From NCBI RefSeq assembly GCF_000968375.1, contig NZ_CP009933.1, positions 1,612,001 to 1,676,000 on the forward strand: DNA of 64,000 nucleotides. Direction: 5' to 3'. The stretch comes from Clostridium scatologenes. Its GTDB lineage: Bacteria > Bacillota > Clostridia > Clostridiales > Clostridiaceae. Under the pieces are notes generated by a model that was not told the origin of the DNA, did not search any database, and saw only the letters and a list, made by a program, of their open reading frames with translations. Made by a program: the position numbers and the translations under genes. Shown piece after piece: positions 25,646 through 35,070 of this stretch; position 1 is the stretch's first letter; each line of letters begins with the position of its first letter.

Positions 25646-26858
25646 AGTTATCCTCTATGGTTACTTTATCTACAAAATCATCTGGCCATAGATCTAAACT
25701 TCCTGTATCCTCTATTTCTATTTTTTGTATGGCAGATTTTAAACTATGATTTTCAAAGAAATAAAGCGATGTCTTATCTTTTAATGTATTATCATTTTTA
25801 ACAAATAATCTTATCCTATTAACAATTTCTAAACTTTGAGTTTCAATCAATATGTTAACTCCAAATTTAGCAGCATAATAAAACAATTCAACTAAATTAG
25901 TCTTCCATTTTGGATGTAGATGAACTTCTGGATTTTCAATTATAACTAGATCTCCCTTTTTAGCAGTTAAAATAGTTATTAAAATAGGTAATATTTGAGT
26001 ATTTCCAAATCCTATTTGTAAAAGATCAAACTCTATGTTATTTTCTAAAGCAACAATTTTTCGCTTATTTTCCTCTATTTTTAATTTGAACTCTGAATTT
26101 AATATTTTATTTGTCCAAATATAAAATGCATCTAATAGTCTTGTTTCATTATCAAAAATTATATTTTCTTTAAAGTTATCCAGAATATCAGCTGTATTTC
26201 CATTATTTCTTAATGCAGGTATATACTTTATTGAATTTTCATTTATATTTCCTAAATGTTCATTTATAGTTAATAACTCCTTAAACCCTTGTTGTGAGAA
26301 TTGTGGTATAAAATTTGGATATAACCCTTTAACCAAAATTCCTTTTTGCAGCAAAATTCTTTTTTCTTCTTTATCATTTAAAATAATTTCATTTAAATCA
26401 TAAGTTATCGGATTACTATTATCTGTATTTATAACAAATTCATAATTTTTTACAAGATCACTACTGTTTTTAAAATAAATATCTATCCTTTTCAATATTG
26501 CTGCATCTGTCATATCAACAAAATTTAATTTATAGTTGTATACAGAATCAAATTCTAGTTCGATATTACAAAACTTTAGATTTTCTATTTTAAGGGATAA
26601 CTTATATTTTATGCTTTCTCTCCTGCTTACTTCTTTATTTAAAGTTTTCTTAAAATCACCTAGTTCTAATATTTGTTCAAATGGCAATTTTGTATAACTA
26701 AATGAGTACCTATTTATTTTCGAAAGAAGCCTTAAACTTTGAGTTAATGATGATTTTCCTGAATTATTAGTTCCCGTTAAAATTGTTAATCCATCTAAGT
26801 TAAATATGTACCCTGATTTATGAATTTTAAAGTTACTAATTGAATATTTACTAATCAT
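25632..26858 (-). CDS. AAA/ABC-type ATPase with DUF3696-like C terminus
   Basis: The start at 26858 (MISKYSISNF) has GGGGGA 6 bases upstream and lies 2 bases after the DUF262 stop. The 408-residue protein is an OLD/SMC-like ATPase. It has Walker A GTNNSGKSS (29-37), a signature-like IGFGNTQILP (about 282-291), Walker B VIIENPEVHLHP (about 305-316) and a switch IETQSLE (about 338). The C terminus IEIEDTGSLDLWPDDF resembles the DUF3696 tail that often accompanies DUF262 genes. Such ATPases control partner nucleases or toxins in several phage-defence systems. No TOPRIM domain follows, so it is not a full OLD nuclease. Confidence 0.8.
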   Translation of the reverse strand: MISKYSISNFKIHKSGYIFNLDGLTILTGTNNSGKSSLTQSLRLLSKINRYSFSYTKLPFEQILELGDFKKTLNKEVSRRESIKYKLSLKIENLKFCNIELEFDSVYNYKLNFVDMTDAAILKRIDIYFKNSSDLVKNYEFVINTDNSNPITYDLNEIILNDKEEKRILLQKGILVKGLYPNFIPQFSQQGFKELLTINEHLGNINENSIKYIPALRNNGNTADILDNFKENIIFDNETRLLDAFYIWTNKILNSEFKLKIEENKRKIVALENNIEFDLLQIGFGNTQILPILITILTAKKGDLVIIENPEVHLHPKWKTNLVELFYYAAKFGVNILIETQSLEIVNRIRLFVKNDNTLKDKTSLYFFENHSLKSAIQKIEIEDTGSLDLWPDDFVDKVTIEDNFGLL

Positions 26859-26860
26859 TA

Positions 26861-27889
26861 TTATTCCCCCAAAATCTTTTCCATGCAATTATCCCATATT
26901 TCAAATCTCTCATATGCTTTAGTTTTTATAGTAGTTGATGCACCCACAATGGAGTCTCTAAAAGATTCGTTATCTATTAAAAGCTTCTCCAATTTGTCCT
27001 TTATACACTTTTTATTTTTTTCTATACAATCAGAATCATATTTTGAAAATGATATCATAAGTATTTCAAACAGCGCCACATTTAGCTTGCCCTTTTTATT
27101 TTTGTTCTTTATCACAAATGCATCTTTTCCAAAAACATTATATATACTGTTTACTGTATTTAAAAACATATTTTTAAATTCACTTTCTCTATGTCTATAG
27201 TCATCATAATTATCTAAAGTCTCATTAAGAAATTTTTTTAAGTTTCCTCCATAGGACTTAATTCCTCTATAATAAAACGACATAAATCTCAATACTAATT
27301 CTTGATCCTGCATTGAATTTATATTGACTTTCTTATCCTTTATTAATTTTCTATAATCACTTTCCTTAACCAGCTGTTTTATAAATGGTATGCCTTTATT
27401 TCTATAAATACAATTTCGCAATTCTTGGGAATTTAGTCTAACTGCACCAGTATTAATTCTTTCAAAAATTTCAAACTTTATATCTGGATTATTATCCTTT
27501 TTAACCACAAAAATTACAAGTTGAAAATCCTCAATTTTTCTTTGAATGCTTGGTTCTAAATCTTTAAATAATTTATTTTCCTTAAATAGCACTGTATTTT
27601 GCAATTTAAACTTATTATTAACAAATTCTACTATAGTCCTTATTCGTTGTTGACCATCTATTATCTCATATTTATAGTCGTCATCCTCTGACAAGTAAAT
27701 TGCCTGAATAGGAATATCTAAAATTATAGATTCTATGAGCTTAGACTTTTTATCTGGCAGCCATTTAAAATTTCTTTGAAATTCAGCTTCTAATTGAATA
27801 TCCCCTCTTTCAACCTTTCTCACTGTTTCAAAAATTGAAAATGTCAATTGTGCTATATTTATATTTTGAGGTTTTAAATTTTCATTCAT
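26861..27889 (-). CDS. DUF262 (ParB/GmrSD-N-like) protein
   Basis: The start at 27889 (MNENLKPQN) has GGAGG 13 bases upstream; a TTG further up lies in the promoter. The 342-residue protein shows the DUF262 pattern: FQRNFKW near 37-43, the hallmark DGQQR (78-82) within EIIDGQQRIRTIVEF, and a central FERINTGAVRLNSQELRN. DUF262 is a ParB-like nuclease/NTPase fold, best known from the GmrS half of the Type IV enzyme GmrSD. A GmrD-like DUF1524 HNH domain is not evident in its C-terminal half. It is the promoter-proximal gene of the cassette. Confidence 0.85.
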   Translation of the reverse strand: MNENLKPQNINIAQLTFSIFETVRKVERGDIQLEAEFQRNFKWLPDKKSKLIESIILDIPIQAIYLSEDDDYKYEIIDGQQRIRTIVEFVNNKFKLQNTVLFKENKLFKDLEPSIQRKIEDFQLVIFVVKKDNNPDIKFEIFERINTGAVRLNSQELRNCIYRNKGIPFIKQLVKESDYRKLIKDKKVNINSMQDQELVLRFMSFYYRGIKSYGGNLKKFLNETLDNYDDYRHRESEFKNMFLNTVNSIYNVFGKDAFVIKNKNKKGKLNVALFEILMISFSKYDSDCIEKNKKCIKDKLEKLLIDNESFRDSIVGASTTIKTKAYERFEIWDNCMEKILGE

Positions 27890-27932
27890 TCTATAATTAT
27901 AACCTCCATTCCAAACATTTAAACCTGACAAT

Positions 27933-27941
27933 ATTATATCA
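27933..27941 (-). promoter_or_regulatory. Extended -10 promoter of the DUF262 cassette
   Basis: TGATATAAT on the minus strand (27941-27933) is a perfect extended -10, about 44 bases before the DUF262 start. The -35 is weak. It lies just after the NUDIX stop, so the cassette has its own promoter. Confidence 0.5.
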
Positions 27942-27961
27942 CAATGGAAGTTTAATATGTG

Positions 27962-28513
27962 TTATTCCAATTTTGATATTAATTTCTTATATAGTTTCTG
28001 CATATGGGGTTCACTGCTGTGCATAATCACTTCTTCTATAGGAATCCATTTAACAGCACTATTTTCATCTTCTTTAACAATAAGTTTTTCATTTTCATCA
28101 CCTTCTAATAAATAAGCAATTGATAAATGTAAATGAGGAGATACATATTGTCCTCTTTTTATATGCCCTAATACTGTTAATATGTCTATAGAAAATATTC
28201 CTGAAGACAATACTTTAAGTTTTTTCACTCCAGTTTCTTCTTTTACTTCTCTAATTGCAACAGATAAGAAATCGTCTTCTCCATCTGCATGACCACCCGT
28301 CCATGACCATGAATCATATATATTATGATATACCATTAAAACTTTATCCTTATTTTTATTAATCACAAAAGCTGAACTGGTGAAATGAGCAATTTCATTT
28401 TTTCTGGTTAATACATCATCAAATTTATCAATACATTTTAAAATTACTTCTTTATCCTTTTCTTCTTGTTCATTATAAGGAATGTATTTCTTTATAGACT
28501 CAATCCAATTCAT
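27962..28513 (-). CDS. NUDIX hydrolase
   Basis: The 183-residue protein has a Nudix box, GHADGEDDFLSVAIREVKEETGV, shown here only as its core REVKEETGV. The usual first Glu of GX5E is an Asp. A WSWTGGHADG motif precedes it, as in IPP isomerase/MutT-like branches. It would hydrolyse a nucleoside diphosphate-linked compound in the cytoplasm; the substrate cannot be told. AGGAGG lies upstream. It ends 20 bases before the promoter of the DUF262 cassette and follows a terminator after mnmA, so it may belong to the core chromosome or to the accessory cassette. Confidence 0.85.
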   Translation of the reverse strand: MNWIESIKKYIPYNEQEEKDKEVILKCIDKFDDVLTRKNEIAHFTSSAFVINKNKDKVLMVYHNIYDSWSWTGGHADGEDDFLSVAIREVKEETGVKKLKVLSSGIFSIDILTVLGHIKRGQYVSPHLHLSIAYLLEGDENEKLIVKEDENSAVKWIPIEEVIMHSSEPHMQKLYKKLISKLE

Positions 28514-28540
28514 ATTTTTATCTTTTCCTCCTTAAAATAT

Positions 28541-28577
28541 AATGGATTAGAGCTTATCAAACTTACCCTAATCCATT
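28541..28577 (-). terminator. Hairpin after mnmA
   Basis: AATGGATTAG (28541-28550) pairs with CTAATCCATT (28568-28577). The U-tract is weak, so termination may be partial. Confidence 0.45.
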
Positions 28578-28611
28578 GCAGTATTTATAAAAAATAATTA
28601 ACTAGTATATT

Positions 28612-29688
28612 TTATAATATTTCATCAATAACTCCGCCACCTACTAATAAATCATCATTATAGAATACAACAGATTGACCTTTAGTTATAGCACGCTGTT
28701 TATTTTCAAATTCAACTTTTACTCTACCATTATCTAAGGCAGTTATCCAGGCTCTTGAAGGTTTTGCAGAATATCTAACTTTAGCTTGAACTTCCATTGT
28801 ACCTTGAAGGCTGTCAAAAGGTACAAAGTTCATATCTTTAGCAATCAATTCTGTCTTAAATATATCCTTTTCGCTGCCTAATACTACTTCATTTCTTAAA
28901 GGGTTTATATCTGTTACGTACATTGGTACACCAAAAGCTATTCCAAGTCCCTTTCTTTGTCCTATTGTATAGTAAACTATTCCTTTATGTCTTCCTAACA
29001 CATTTCCTTCCTTATCTACAAAATTTCCTGCTTTAACTTTGTTTGGAACTTGCTTTTTTATGTATCCACCATGATCATTATCTGGAATAAAGCAAATTTC
29101 TTCACTATCTTTTTTATTATGAACTAGTAACCCTATTTCTTTTGCTATTTCTCTTATTTTCTCCTTCTTATAAACACCACAAGGCATAAGAGTATGCTCT
29201 AATTGAAATTGAGTGAGATTATATAAAGCATAAGTTTGATCCTTTTTATCATCATCAGATTTTTTTAAAATATATCTATTATCATGTTTTTCTACTACAG
29301 CATAGTGACCTGTAGCTACATAATCAGCACCTAATTCCATAGCTTTCTTTAACAATGCATCAAACTTTATAAATTTATTACAAGCTACGCATGGATTAGG
29401 AGTTCTTCCCTGCATATATTCATCAATAAAATAATCTATAACATTCTTTTTAAATATATCTTTAAAATTCATAACATAAAAAGGTATGTCTAACTTGTAT
29501 GCTACTCTTCTAGCATCTTCTACAGCACTTAAAGAACAACATCCTCCTTCTACTGCTTCATATTCTTCATCTTCCTGCCACACCTGCATGGTTACTCCTA
29601 TAACATCATATCCCTGCTGTTTTAAAAGATATGCTGCAACAGAACTATCTACCCCACCACTCATACCAATTACAACTTTTTTATTCAT
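28612..29688 (-). CDS. mnmA: tRNA-specific 2-thiouridylase MnmA
   Basis: The start at 29688 (MNKKVVIGMSG) follows AAAGGTGAT; an ATG 9 bases earlier is too close to the site. The 358-residue enzyme thiolates U34 of tRNA Lys, Glu and Gln. It has the PP-loop SGGVDSS, the first catalytic cysteine in NPCVACNKF, the second in EEICFIPD, and the C-terminal beta-barrel. The cysteine desulfurase gene about 230 bases upstream on the same strand is the natural sulfur donor, a pairing common in Firmicutes that lack the Tus relay. Confidence 0.95.
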   Translation of the reverse strand: MNKKVVIGMSGGVDSSVAAYLLKQQGYDVIGVTMQVWQEDEEYEAVEGGCCSLSAVEDARRVAYKLDIPFYVMNFKDIFKKNVIDYFIDEYMQGRTPNPCVACNKFIKFDALLKKAMELGADYVATGHYAVVEKHDNRYILKKSDDDKKDQTYALYNLTQFQLEHTLMPCGVYKKEKIREIAKEIGLLVHNKKDSEEICFIPDNDHGGYIKKQVPNKVKAGNFVDKEGNVLGRHKGIVYYTIGQRKGLGIAFGVPMYVTDINPLRNEVVLGSEKDIFKTELIAKDMNFVPFDSLQGTMEVQAKVRYSAKPSRAWITALDNGRVKVEFENKQRAITKGQSVVFYNDDLLVGGGVIDEIL

Positions 29689-29916
29689 ATTTATCACCTT
29701 TTTCTAATATAATTATATTGCTAAAAAGCCGCTACATTTGAATATTATGTGACTAATATATAATTATAGTAACGTAATACAATTAAAAGTTGATTCAGTT
29801 ACTTATGCCACATCATGAACTATTATATAAAAATTCAAACAGCCATTTAAAAATAACATATTTACTTACAATACTACATTTTATACTATAATCTATAGAA
29901 TTCCAAGTGATTTTTT

Positions 29917-31077
29917 CTACTTCCACTTTTTCTTGTTATCTCTAATTTTATTTACTAATTTTTTTATTGTATTTACTGCATATTCTACATCCTCTTCTGT
30001 AGTTCTATATCCTAAAGTCAATCTTAAGGAACCTTTAGCTAAGTCCTCATTTAATCCTATGGCCATTAAAACGTGTGATGGCTCTAAAGCACCTGCTGAA
30101 CAAGCACTTCCACTAGAAGCACATATACCTTCACTATCCAAAAGCATAAGCAAAGTATCACCATCTATTAACTCAAAACTTACATTTACATTTCCAGGTA
30201 GCCTTTTTTCTCCTTCTTCTCCATTTAGTTTAGTTCCTGGTATATTTAAAAGTTCATTTATCATTTTATCTCTTAAACGGCTCAACCTTATTCTTTCTTC
30301 TTTCATATTTTTATGTGTCAATTCTATGGCTTTCCCCATACCAACGATAGCCATAACATTTTCTGTGCCAGCTCTTTTAGCTCTTTCCTGTGCTCCACCA
30401 TGAATTAAATTATCTACTTTTATGCCCTTTCTCATATAAAGCGCCCCTATACCTTTTGGTCCATAAAATTTGTGTGAAGCCATAGAAAGTAAGTCTATAT
30501 TCATTTTTTTTACATCTATAGGTATGCTTCCCACTGCTTGAACTCCATCTGTATGAAAAATAATTCCTTTATTTCTACATATCTCTCCTATTTGTTCTAT
30601 AGGCTGTATGCTGCCTATTTCATTATTAGCAAACATTATAGATACTAATATAGTTTTATCTGTAATAGACTTTTTAATATCTTCCACATCTACTATCCCA
30701 AATTCGTTTACAGGTAAGTAAGTAATTTCAAAGCCTAATTTTTCTAAATATTCACAACTGTGGAGTATTGCATGATGCTCAATAGATGTAGTTATTATAT
30801 GATTTCCTTTATATTTATTTGCTAAAGCTGTACCTTTTAAAGCCCAGTTATCAGCTTCAGAACCTCCTGCAGTAAAATATATTTCATCTGCATTAGCATT
30901 TATAGCATTAGCTATTCTCATTCTACTTTCATCTATAGCCATTTTAGTTTTTCTAGATATTTTATATATAGATGAAGGATTGCCAAAATAATCTGTTAAA
31001 TAGGGTTTCATCTCTTCAATAACTTCTTCTTTTATATAAGTTGTAGCTGCATGATCCATGTAAACTTCTCTAGACAT
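29917..31077 (-). CDS. nifS: Cysteine desulfurase, NifS/IscS type
   Basis: The 386-residue PLP enzyme takes sulfur from cysteine for Fe-S clusters and tRNA thiolation. It has YMDHAATT at the start, the PLP lysine in ASHKFYGPKG, HTDGVQAVG, and the persulfide cysteine in SSGSACSAG on a flexible loop of class I type. GGGAG precedes the ATG. The neighbour mnmA suggests it supplies tRNA thiolation. No iscU is adjacent and no iscR lies in the window. The symbol is a family name; iscS would be equally apt. Confidence 0.93.
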   Translation of the reverse strand: MSREVYMDHAATTYIKEEVIEEMKPYLTDYFGNPSSIYKISRKTKMAIDESRMRIANAINANADEIYFTAGGSEADNWALKGTALANKYKGNHIITTSIEHHAILHSCEYLEKLGFEITYLPVNEFGIVDVEDIKKSITDKTILVSIMFANNEIGSIQPIEQIGEICRNKGIIFHTDGVQAVGSIPIDVKKMNIDLLSMASHKFYGPKGIGALYMRKGIKVDNLIHGGAQERAKRAGTENVMAIVGMGKAIELTHKNMKEERIRLSRLRDKMINELLNIPGTKLNGEEGEKRLPGNVNVSFELIDGDTLLMLLDSEGICASSGSACSAGALEPSHVLMAIGLNEDLAKGSLRLTLGYRTTEEDVEYAVNTIKKLVNKIRDNKKKWK

Positions 31078-31242
31078 AAATTTATCGTCTCCCTAAACTT
31101 TTATTTAATATAGTAACACTTTCGAAAAATAATTCAGAGTAAATTACTATGATATTATTATTTTATTTTTAAAATTATCTTTTGTCAATATGAAACCTAT
31201 TAAGTCTATTTAATCTATATTTATAATAAATACTACATATAA

Positions 31243-31279
31243 AAAATAATGCGAAGTTTTGCTTCGCATTATTTTTACA
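31243..31279. terminator. Bidirectional terminator
   Basis: A 14-bp perfect stem, AAAATAATGCGAAG (31243-31256) with CTTCGCATTATTTT (31262-31275), ends the permease operon. Confidence 0.75.
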
Positions 31280-31306
31280 AGTTCAAAATAAATAACTTTT
31301 AATAAC

Positions 31307-32593
31307 TTATGAATCTTGCACTTTTTTATTACTATTTTTCATTATAAAATATAATGGAATTCCTATTATTAAAGCTCCAAGTCCCCACATAATTTGAACT
31401 TGAGTTGCTTGAGTTAAAAGCCATAAGCTTACTATTACTGAAAGTATAGGAAGCACTGGTCCAAATGGAATCTTGAAGGTACTTTCCATTCCCTTTCTTC
31501 TTCTAAATACTAAAACAGAAAGACAGGTTGGAATATACTGAGCAAATCTTGATATAACGCTTATGGAAGCAAGCTGTGTAAAGCTTCCTGAAAGCACCAT
31601 AGGTATTGCAAGTACTACGGTTATTATAATTGCAATGTAAGGAGTACCTGCTTTATTTTTCTTTGCAACAGCAGCTGGAAGTAATCCATCTTCTGCTAAA
31701 GCCACTCCAGATCTTGGAGTTATAAACGAAGCTGCTATATTAATACCGCCTATAGATACTAACGTTCCTGCTGTTACTAACATTCCACCAAATCCACCTA
31801 AGAATACATTAGCTGAATCAGCTACTGGCGTGCCACTGGAAGCTAACTTAGCTCCTAAAGTCCCTATAGCTACAGTTTGAGTCAATATGTATATAAGTGA
31901 AACCAATACCATAGTTATAGTAATTGCTATTGGAAGATTCTTTTGAGGATTTTCCATATCTTCAGCTGCAACTGCTATGGATTCAAAGCCTGTAAAAGCA
32001 TAAAATATAAGTATAGCTGCCGAACCTAAAGTTCCACTTGTTACTTTTTCAGGAAACATTGGAATGAAATTTCCACCCTTTATAAAGAATATACCCACTG
32101 CTACAAAGAAAATAAGTGGAACAAGTTTTCCAATGGTTATTATATTATTCATATATTTTGCAGCATTTACACCTAATATATTTATAAATCCTAAAACTAC
32201 AAGAATTAAAATTGCTATAATATTTTTTGTAGATGGCTGGGCTGCTGCTGGCCAAACTTTAGCTAAAGCTGTAGGAAAACCAACTGCCATAGTAGCCCAA
32301 GCAATAATTCCTACTGCCCATTTCATTATACCTACTTCAAATCCTATAAAATTACCGAAAGCTTCCTTTGCATAAACATAAGGTCCACCATTTTTGTTAA
32401 ATATACCAGAAACTTCAGCAAAACATAAAGCCATGGACATTACTAAAATCATATCAAAAACGTATACCCATATACTACCAGGTCCCATAAGTTTCATAGC
32501 TTTTCCTGGAAGTAAAAATATACCTGAACCTATAACTGCATTAATTCCTAATAAAACTATACTCCATAATCCTAACTTTTTCTTGTCTCCCAT
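31307..32593 (-). CDS. APC-family amino acid permease
   Basis: The 428-residue membrane protein has about 12 helices and the APC opening GLWSIVLLGINAVIGSGIFLLPG. A second conserved part, FYAFTGFESIAVAAEDMENPQKNLP, is in helix 6. It imports an amino acid or amine by proton symport. It starts 2 bases after the PuuD-type amidase, with AAGGAG in the end of that gene, so both share the sigma-54 promoter at 33364-33379. A close paralogue, now frameshifted, lies at 33484-34763. Substrate is unknown. Glutamate, gamma-glutamyl compounds or polyamine-related amines fit the context. Confidence 0.9.
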   Translation of the reverse strand: MGDKKKLGLWSIVLLGINAVIGSGIFLLPGKAMKLMGPGSIWVYVFDMILVMSMALCFAEVSGIFNKNGGPYVYAKEAFGNFIGFEVGIMKWAVGIIAWATMAVGFPTALAKVWPAAAQPSTKNIIAILILVVLGFINILGVNAAKYMNNIITIGKLVPLIFFVAVGIFFIKGGNFIPMFPEKVTSGTLGSAAILIFYAFTGFESIAVAAEDMENPQKNLPIAITITMVLVSLIYILTQTVAIGTLGAKLASSGTPVADSANVFLGGFGGMLVTAGTLVSIGGINIAASFITPRSGVALAEDGLLPAAVAKKNKAGTPYIAIIITVVLAIPMVLSGSFTQLASISVISRFAQYIPTCLSVLVFRRRKGMESTFKIPFGPVLPILSVIVSLWLLTQATQVQIMWGLGALIIGIPLYFIMKNSNKKVQDS

Positions 32594-32594
32594 A

Positions 32595-33326
32595 TTAGTT
32601 CTCCTTACTTGATAATTGTACTAATTTTTTAAATAAATTAAGCATAACTTCATTGTCTTTTCTAGCCATCATTTCCGGATGCCATTGAATACCTATAACA
32701 AACCCTTCTTCTTTTTCTATTGCCTCTATAACTCCATCTTTTGCTATAGCTGCTATTTTAAAGCCTGGTGCTAAATCCTTTACTGCTTGATGATGAAAAC
32801 TGTTTGTTGTTACTTTTTCTCCTAAAATATCATATAACTTTGTTCCTTTTATAACTTCCACACTATGTCCAGCTACTTCTGGTCTAGATTCTTGTACATG
32901 TTTAATGTAGCAGCCTTCTATTTGAGATAAATCTTGATACATAGTTCCGCCTAAAGCTGCATTTAAAACTTGTAATCCTCTGCAAATACCTAATATAGGT
33001 TTATTCAGTTCCATAGCTGCTTTAATAACCATAAGATCATATTCATCACGTTCGGGACATAAAAATCCCTGTTTTTGTATAGGTTCTTCTCCATAAATTA
33101 GTGGATTAACATCATATCCTCCAGATATTATTATAGAATCCACAGCTTCTATTTGTACTTTTACTTCTTCATAATCTGAAATTAGTGGCAATATTACAGG
33201 TGATCCACCTACTTTTGCAACTGATTGTACATAATCATTATTTACATAAGCTCTCTCATATCCTGGAAACATTCCTCCTTGATCAATTAATAAATTTCCT
33301 ACTATTCCTATAAGTGGTTTTTTCAT
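32595..33326 (-). CDS. Class I glutamine-amidotransferase-like gamma-glutamyl hydrolase (PuuD/peptidase C26)
   Basis: The 243-residue enzyme has the nucleophile elbow GICRGLQVLN (catalytic Cys in ICRG) and the His-Glu pair in IQWHPEM. It also has a family opening PLIGIVGN and SGGYDVNP. PuuD-type enzymes split gamma-glutamyl bonds, for example gamma-glutamyl-GABA or gamma-glutamyl peptides. It is the first gene after a -24/-12 promoter and is coupled with the permease. With the nearby dipeptide epimerase it suggests use of gamma-glutamyl or murein-type peptides. Confidence 0.88.
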   Translation of the reverse strand: MKKPLIGIVGNLLIDQGGMFPGYERAYVNNDYVQSVAKVGGSPVILPLISDYEEVKVQIEAVDSIIISGGYDVNPLIYGEEPIQKQGFLCPERDEYDLMVIKAAMELNKPILGICRGLQVLNAALGGTMYQDLSQIEGCYIKHVQESRPEVAGHSVEVIKGTKLYDILGEKVTTNSFHHQAVKDLAPGFKIAAIAKDGVIEAIEKEEGFVIGIQWHPEMMARKDNEVMLNLFKKLVQLSSKEN

Positions 33327-33363
33327 AATGTCATACCTCCAAACTTATTATGTTATACTCTTT

Positions 33364-33379
33364 AGCAATTTTCATACCA
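33364..33379 (-). promoter_or_regulatory. Sigma-54 (-24/-12) promoter
   Basis: On the minus strand TGGTATGAAAATTGCT has GG and GC exactly 10 bases apart, as in TGGYRYRN4TTGCW. It sits about 40 bases before the PuuD-type start, and a sigma-54 activator is encoded nearby. Confidence 0.75.
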
Positions 33380-33425
33380 CAAAGAAACACAATCAAGTTT
33401 TTATTTTATTACAGTTTTTCAAAAA

Positions 33426-33465
33426 TAAAAAAATCCCCACTTAAATCAAAGTGAGAATTTTTTAC
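33426..33465 (-). terminator. Imperfect terminator after broken permease
   Basis: AAAAAATCCCCACTT and AAAGTGAGAATTTTTT form a mismatched hairpin with a U-run on the minus strand, between the broken permease and the sigma-54 promoter. Confidence 0.45.
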
Positions 33466-33483
33466 TTAACTCAAAAGTAATAA

Positions 33484-34763
33484 TTATTTATCTATCCTTT
33501 TATCACTATTTTTCATTATAAAATATAATGGAACTCCTATTACCATTGCTCCAAGCCCCCATGTAACCTGAACTTTAGTTGCTTGAGTTAAAAGCCAACA
33601 GCTAACACCTACAGACACTATAGGAAGAACTGGTCCAAAAGGTACTTTAAAAGTAGATTTCATTCCTTTTTTTCTAAAAATTATAACAGCAAGACAAGTT
33701 GGTATGTATTGTGTAAATCTTGAAATCGCACTTATTGCTGCAAGTTGTGTAAAACTTCCTGATAAAGCAATAGGAATAGTTAAAACTGCAGTTACTATAC
33801 TTGCTATATAAGGAGTACCTGCTTTACTTTTTTTGGCTATAATTCTAGGTAAAAGTCCATCTTCAGCTAAAGCCACAGCTGATCTTGGAAGTATAAAAGA
33901 TTCTGCTATATTTATGCCTCCTATAGATACCAAAGTACCAACTGTAACTAAAATCCCTCCAAAACCTCCTAGAAATGTAGCTGCTGATTCTGCTACTGGA
34001 GTACTGCTTGCTGCAAGTTTTACACCTAATGTTCCTATAGATACTGCTTGAATTAGTATATATATTATTGATACCAAGAACATAGTTATCATTATTGCTA
34101 TAGGTAAATTTTTTTAGGATTTTCCATATCTTCAGCCGCTACAGCTATAGCTTCAAAACCAGTAAAAGCAAAAAATATTAATATTGCTGTAGCCCCAAAA
34201 CCTGATGGAGTTACTTTAGTTGGAAACATAGGTACAAAGTTTCCACCTTTTATAAAGAAAATACCAACTGATATAAATAATACTAGAGGCACAAGCTTTG
34301 CTATAGTCATTATATTATTTAAATTTTTTGCAAAATCCACTCCTAAAATATTTATAATTGATAAAATTAAAATTATACCTATTTGTATTGAATTTTTAAT
34401 TAAAGGATTGGATGCTGCTGGCCAAATATTAGATAGCGCAGTAGTAAAACCTACTGCAAATGTAGCCCAAGCTATAATACCTACTACTAATTTCATAATT
34501 CCTACTTCAAAACCAACAAATTCACCAAAAGCTTCTTTTGCATAAATATAAGGTCCACCATTTTTATTGAATAAACCTGCAACTTCTGCAAAACACAATG
34601 CCATGGCCATGACCAAAGCCATGTCAAAAAAGTATACCCAAATACTTCCCGGCCCCATAAGCTTCATTGCTTTTCCTGGAAGTAAGAATATACCTGTACC
34701 TATTACACCATTGATGCCAAGAAGTATTATACTCCATAAACCTAATTTTTTACCATTTCCCAT
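33484..34763 (-). pseudogene. Second APC permease, broken by a one-base frameshift
   Basis: Two frames (34763-34098 and 34092-33484) together match the neighbouring intact permease over its whole length. The first ends DMENPKKIYL where the paralogue reads DMENPQKNLPIAI. Adding one A to the A7 tract (CCTAAAAAAATTTACC) restores KKNLPIAIMITM and the full frame of about 427 residues. AAGGGGGG precedes the ATG, and a sigma-54 promoter lies upstream, so transcription signals are intact. The break may be recent, a phase-variable tract or a sequencing error. The two permeases share about two thirds of their residues by eye and arose by tandem duplication. Confidence 0.85.
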
Positions 34764-34799
34764 TTTTAGTCCCCCCTTATTTGTTATACTATATTTTCT

Positions 34800-34815
34800 A
34801 GCAATTTTTATGCCT
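34800..34815 (-). promoter_or_regulatory. Second sigma-54 (-24/-12) promoter
   Basis: AGGCATAAAAATTGCT on the minus strand has GG and GC 10 bases apart, the -12 half identical to the site at 33364. It is about 40 bases from the ATG of the broken permease, the same distance as the first site. Confidence 0.7.
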
Positions 34816-35020
34816 AAAAAAAAGCATAATCAAACTCATATTTTACAATAAATCAAAGAAGATATTTTTTTAAAACAAAAACTTTAATTTAAATCATTAT
34901 ATATTCAAGCGTAAATTTTGATTCAAAGCAAAATTTTCTTAATTATCAATCTAAATATATTTTAGTATTTTTATTTTTTAAAATTTTTTATTTTCAAAAA
35001 TGAAATGTATTTATTATAAA

Positions 35021-35057
35021 AAAAAGAAAGTAAAACTTAATTTCACTTCTTTTTTAG
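35021..35057 (-). terminator. Terminator of the regulator operon
   Basis: AAAAAGAAAGTAAAA and TTTCACTTCTTTTTT form an imperfect hairpin just after the sigma-54 activator stop, with a U-run on the minus strand. The rest of 34816-35020 is AT-rich with no gene. Confidence 0.5.
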
Positions 35058-35070
35058 GTTAAACAGGATA

